A stretch of 64,000 nucleotides of DNA, taken from the NCBI RefSeq assembly GCF_040675855.1, contig NZ_JBEGIK010000001.1:2604001-2668000 (forward strand), read 5' to 3'. How positions within the stretch are numbered: position 1 is the stretch's first letter; the number at the start of each line of letters is the position of its first letter. Below, one piece after another: positions 62,485 to 64,000 of this stretch. Below the pieces are notes generated by a model. The model was not told where the DNA came from, searched no databases, and saw only the letters and a program-made list of their open reading frames with translations. This DNA comes from Microbacterium sp. LWH3-1.2 (GTDB lineage Bacteria; Actinomycetota; Actinomycetes; Actinomycetales; Microbacteriaceae). A program made the translations under genes and the position numbers.

Positions 62485-64000
62485 ATGACGAACACCGTCT
62501 CCGAACAGTACGAACACATCGACTTCTCCCCCATCGTCGCCATGACCGACGGCGAGGTGGTCACGCAGTCGCGGGTGCGCGACATCCGTCTGCCCTCCGG
62601 CAAGGTGCTGGCACTGGTCACCCTCGACAACGGCCGAGACCACACCCGCCCGAACACGCTCGGCCCCGCCACGATGTTCCAGCTCGGCGAGACGCTCGAC
62701 GCGCTGAAGGCACGGGCGGCCGCCGGCGAGATCCAGGCGGTCGGCATCACAGGCAAGCAGTACATCCTCGCCGCCGGCGCCGACCTCAGTGACATCAGCA
62801 AGGTCGGCTCGAAGGACGACGCCCGCAGGGTTGCCCAGCTCGGCCACAAGGTGTTCGGCAAGCTCTCCGAGCTGGGCGTGCCCGCGTTCGCGTTCGTGAA
62901 CGGGCTGGCGCTCGGCGGTGGCCTCGAGATCGCACTCAACTCCACGTATCGGACGGTGGATGCCTCGGCCGCGGCGATCGCGCTTCCCGAGGTGTTCCTC
63001 GGCATCATCCCCGGCTGGGGCGGCGCATACTTGCTGCCGAACCTCATCGGCATCGAGAACGCGCTCGAGGTCGTGATCTCGAACCCGCTGAAGCAGAACC
63101 GCATGCTCAAGCCGCAGCAGGCGTTCGACTACGGAATCGTGGACGCGATCTTCCCCGCTGCGAACTACCTCGAGGACTCGCTGGCGTGGGCCGACGGCGT
63201 GCTCGGCGGGAAGATCAAGGTCGACCGGAAGAACGTGCCGGGCAAGATCGAGCGCCTCACCAAGTGGCCGATCGCGATCAAGATGGCGCGCGGCATGCTC
63301 GAGTCCAAGATCGGCACCGTGCCCAAGTCCCCGTACGTGGCTCTCGACCTCCTCGACAAAGCGCGCAACGGCTCGAAGGCGGAAGGCTTCGCACGTGAGG
63401 ACGAGGCCCTCGCCGAGCTCATCACGGGCGACCAGTTCGCCGCATCCATGTACGCCTTCGATCTGGTGCAGAAGCGGGCTAAGCGTCCGGTCGGCGCTCC
63501 CGACAAGGAGCTCGCGAAGAAGGTCACCAAGGTCGGCATCATCGGCGCCGGCCTCATGGCCAGTCAGTTCGCGCTGCTGTTCGTGCGCAAGCTGCAGGTG
63601 CCGGTGCTCATCACCGACCTCGACCAGGCGCGCGTCGACAAGGGCGTGGCGTACATCCACGACGAGATCGGCAAGCTCGAGGCGAAGGGCCGGCTCGACG
63701 GCGACTCCGCCAACAAGCTGCGCGCACTCGTCACGGGCACGACCGACAAGAGCCTCTACGCGGACTGCGACTTCGTCATCGAGGCCGTCTTCGAAGAGGT
63801 CGGTGTGAAGCAGCAGGTGTTCGGAGAGATCGAGAAGATCATCGCGGAGGACGCGATCCTCGCCACCAACACCTCGTCGCTGTCGGTCGAGGAGATCGGT
63901 GCGAAGCTCGTCCACCCCGAGCGGCTCGTGGGCTTCCACTTCTTCAACCCGGTCGCGGTCATGCCGCTCATCGAGATCGTGAAGACGCCGCAGACCTCGG
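62485..64000 (+). CDS. fadB: Fatty acid oxidation complex alpha subunit FadB, 3' end outside window
   Basis: The first 505 codons are present. N-terminal enoyl-CoA hydratase domain: oxyanion loop YILAAGADLSDIS near residues 92-104, and FVNGLALGGGLEIALN with PEVFLGIIPGWGGAYLLP near 137-198 including the catalytic Glu pair. The NAD-binding 3-hydroxyacyl-CoA dehydrogenase domain begins at VGIIGAGLMASQFALL near 351, with ATNTSSLSV near 461 and HFFNPVAVMPLIEIV near 484 (catalytic His). It carries hydratase and dehydrogenase activities. ATG at 62485; a GTG overlapping the fadA stop (62470) is an alternative adding five residues. Confidence 0.95.
   Translation, partial: MTNTVSEQYEHIDFSPIVAMTDGEVVTQSRVRDIRLPSGKVLALVTLDNGRDHTRPNTLGPATMFQLGETLDALKARAAAGEIQAVGITGKQYILAAGADLSDISKVGSKDDARRVAQLGHKVFGKLSELGVPAFAFVNGLALGGGLEIALNSTYRTVDASAAAIALPEVFLGIIPGWGGAYLLPNLIGIENALEVVISNPLKQNRMLKPQQAFDYGIVDAIFPAANYLEDSLAWADGVLGGKIKVDRKNVPGKIERLTKWPIAIKMARGMLESKIGTVPKSPYVALDLLDKARNGSKAEGFAREDEALAELITGDQFAASMYAFDLVQKRAKRPVGAPDKELAKKVTKVGIIGAGLMASQFALLFVRKLQVPVLITDLDQARVDKGVAYIHDEIGKLEAKGRLDGDSANKLRALVTGTTDKSLYADCDFVIEAVFEEVGVKQQVFGEIEKIIAEDAILATNTSSLSVEEIGAKLVHPERLVGFHFFNPVAVMPLIEIVKTPQTS

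Overview
The window is a piece of a high-G+C actinobacterial chromosome. The gene content, the many GTG starts, the DUF3000 and DUF349 proteins and the operon orders point to Microbacteriaceae, most likely Microbacterium or a close relative; this is inferred from gene families and not from any search. Almost every base is used: genes overlap by 1-20 nt in long runs, and only one gene-free stretch (48757-49120) exceeds 300 bp apart from the tRNA region at 52854-53474.

Left part (1-41 kb), mostly housekeeping on the minus strand. Read from right to left it runs: thrS-HIT protein; a vitamin B6 locus (pdxS-pdxT, with the divergent MocR-type regulator pdxR and pyridoxal kinase pdxY); yebC; ruvC, ruvA-ruvB; yajC, secD-secF; bifunctional (p)ppGpp enzyme relA; rarA; rpsD; then alaS-ruvX-mltG-aroE-aroC-aroK-aroB-(acetyltransferase)-aroQ-efp-nusB, and finally pyrR-pyrB-pyrC and a membrane protein cut by the window edge. 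Between nusB and pyrR sit three accessory genes: a SWIM/SNF2 helicase, a metallo-beta-lactamase/Rieske fusion and a DoxX protein.

Accessory region (41.5-52.6 kb), the most interesting part. A minus-strand operon encodes a plant-type fatty acid alpha-dioxygenase homologue, an NTF2-fold protein, a cytochrome P450 with a peroxygenase-like haem loop and no visible I-helix acid-threonine pair, and an alpha/beta hydrolase. A divergent plus-strand pair encodes a large GMC (cholesterol-oxidase-like) flavoprotein and an alpha/beta hydrolase. A second plus-strand pair converges on the operon: another alpha/beta hydrolase and a 486-residue protein with a nitroreductase-like segment. The two plus-strand hydrolases carry Cys in place of the nucleophilic Ser. 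Together the set looks like an uncharacterised lipid or fatty acid oxidation (oxylipin-like) pathway. A palindrome overlapping a -10 element between the two divergent arms is a candidate operator. The cluster lies between thrS and a group of four tRNA genes.

Right part (52.6-64 kb): tRNA-Val(GAC), tRNA-Cys, tRNA-Gly and tRNA-Val(CAC); a lone PemK/MazF-like protein; the ammonium transporter amt with two GlnR-like boxes upstream; zapE; a rhodanese and sufE; an alpha/beta hydrolase; DUF3000 and RNase D genes; and the beta-oxidation genes fadA and fadB (the latter cut by the window end).

Regulatory signals worth noting are a LexA-type SOS box over the ruvAB promoter, at least seven genes whose -10 hexamer lies 6-7 nt from the start codon (leaderless mRNAs), and one pair of divergent genes sharing overlapping -10 boxes.
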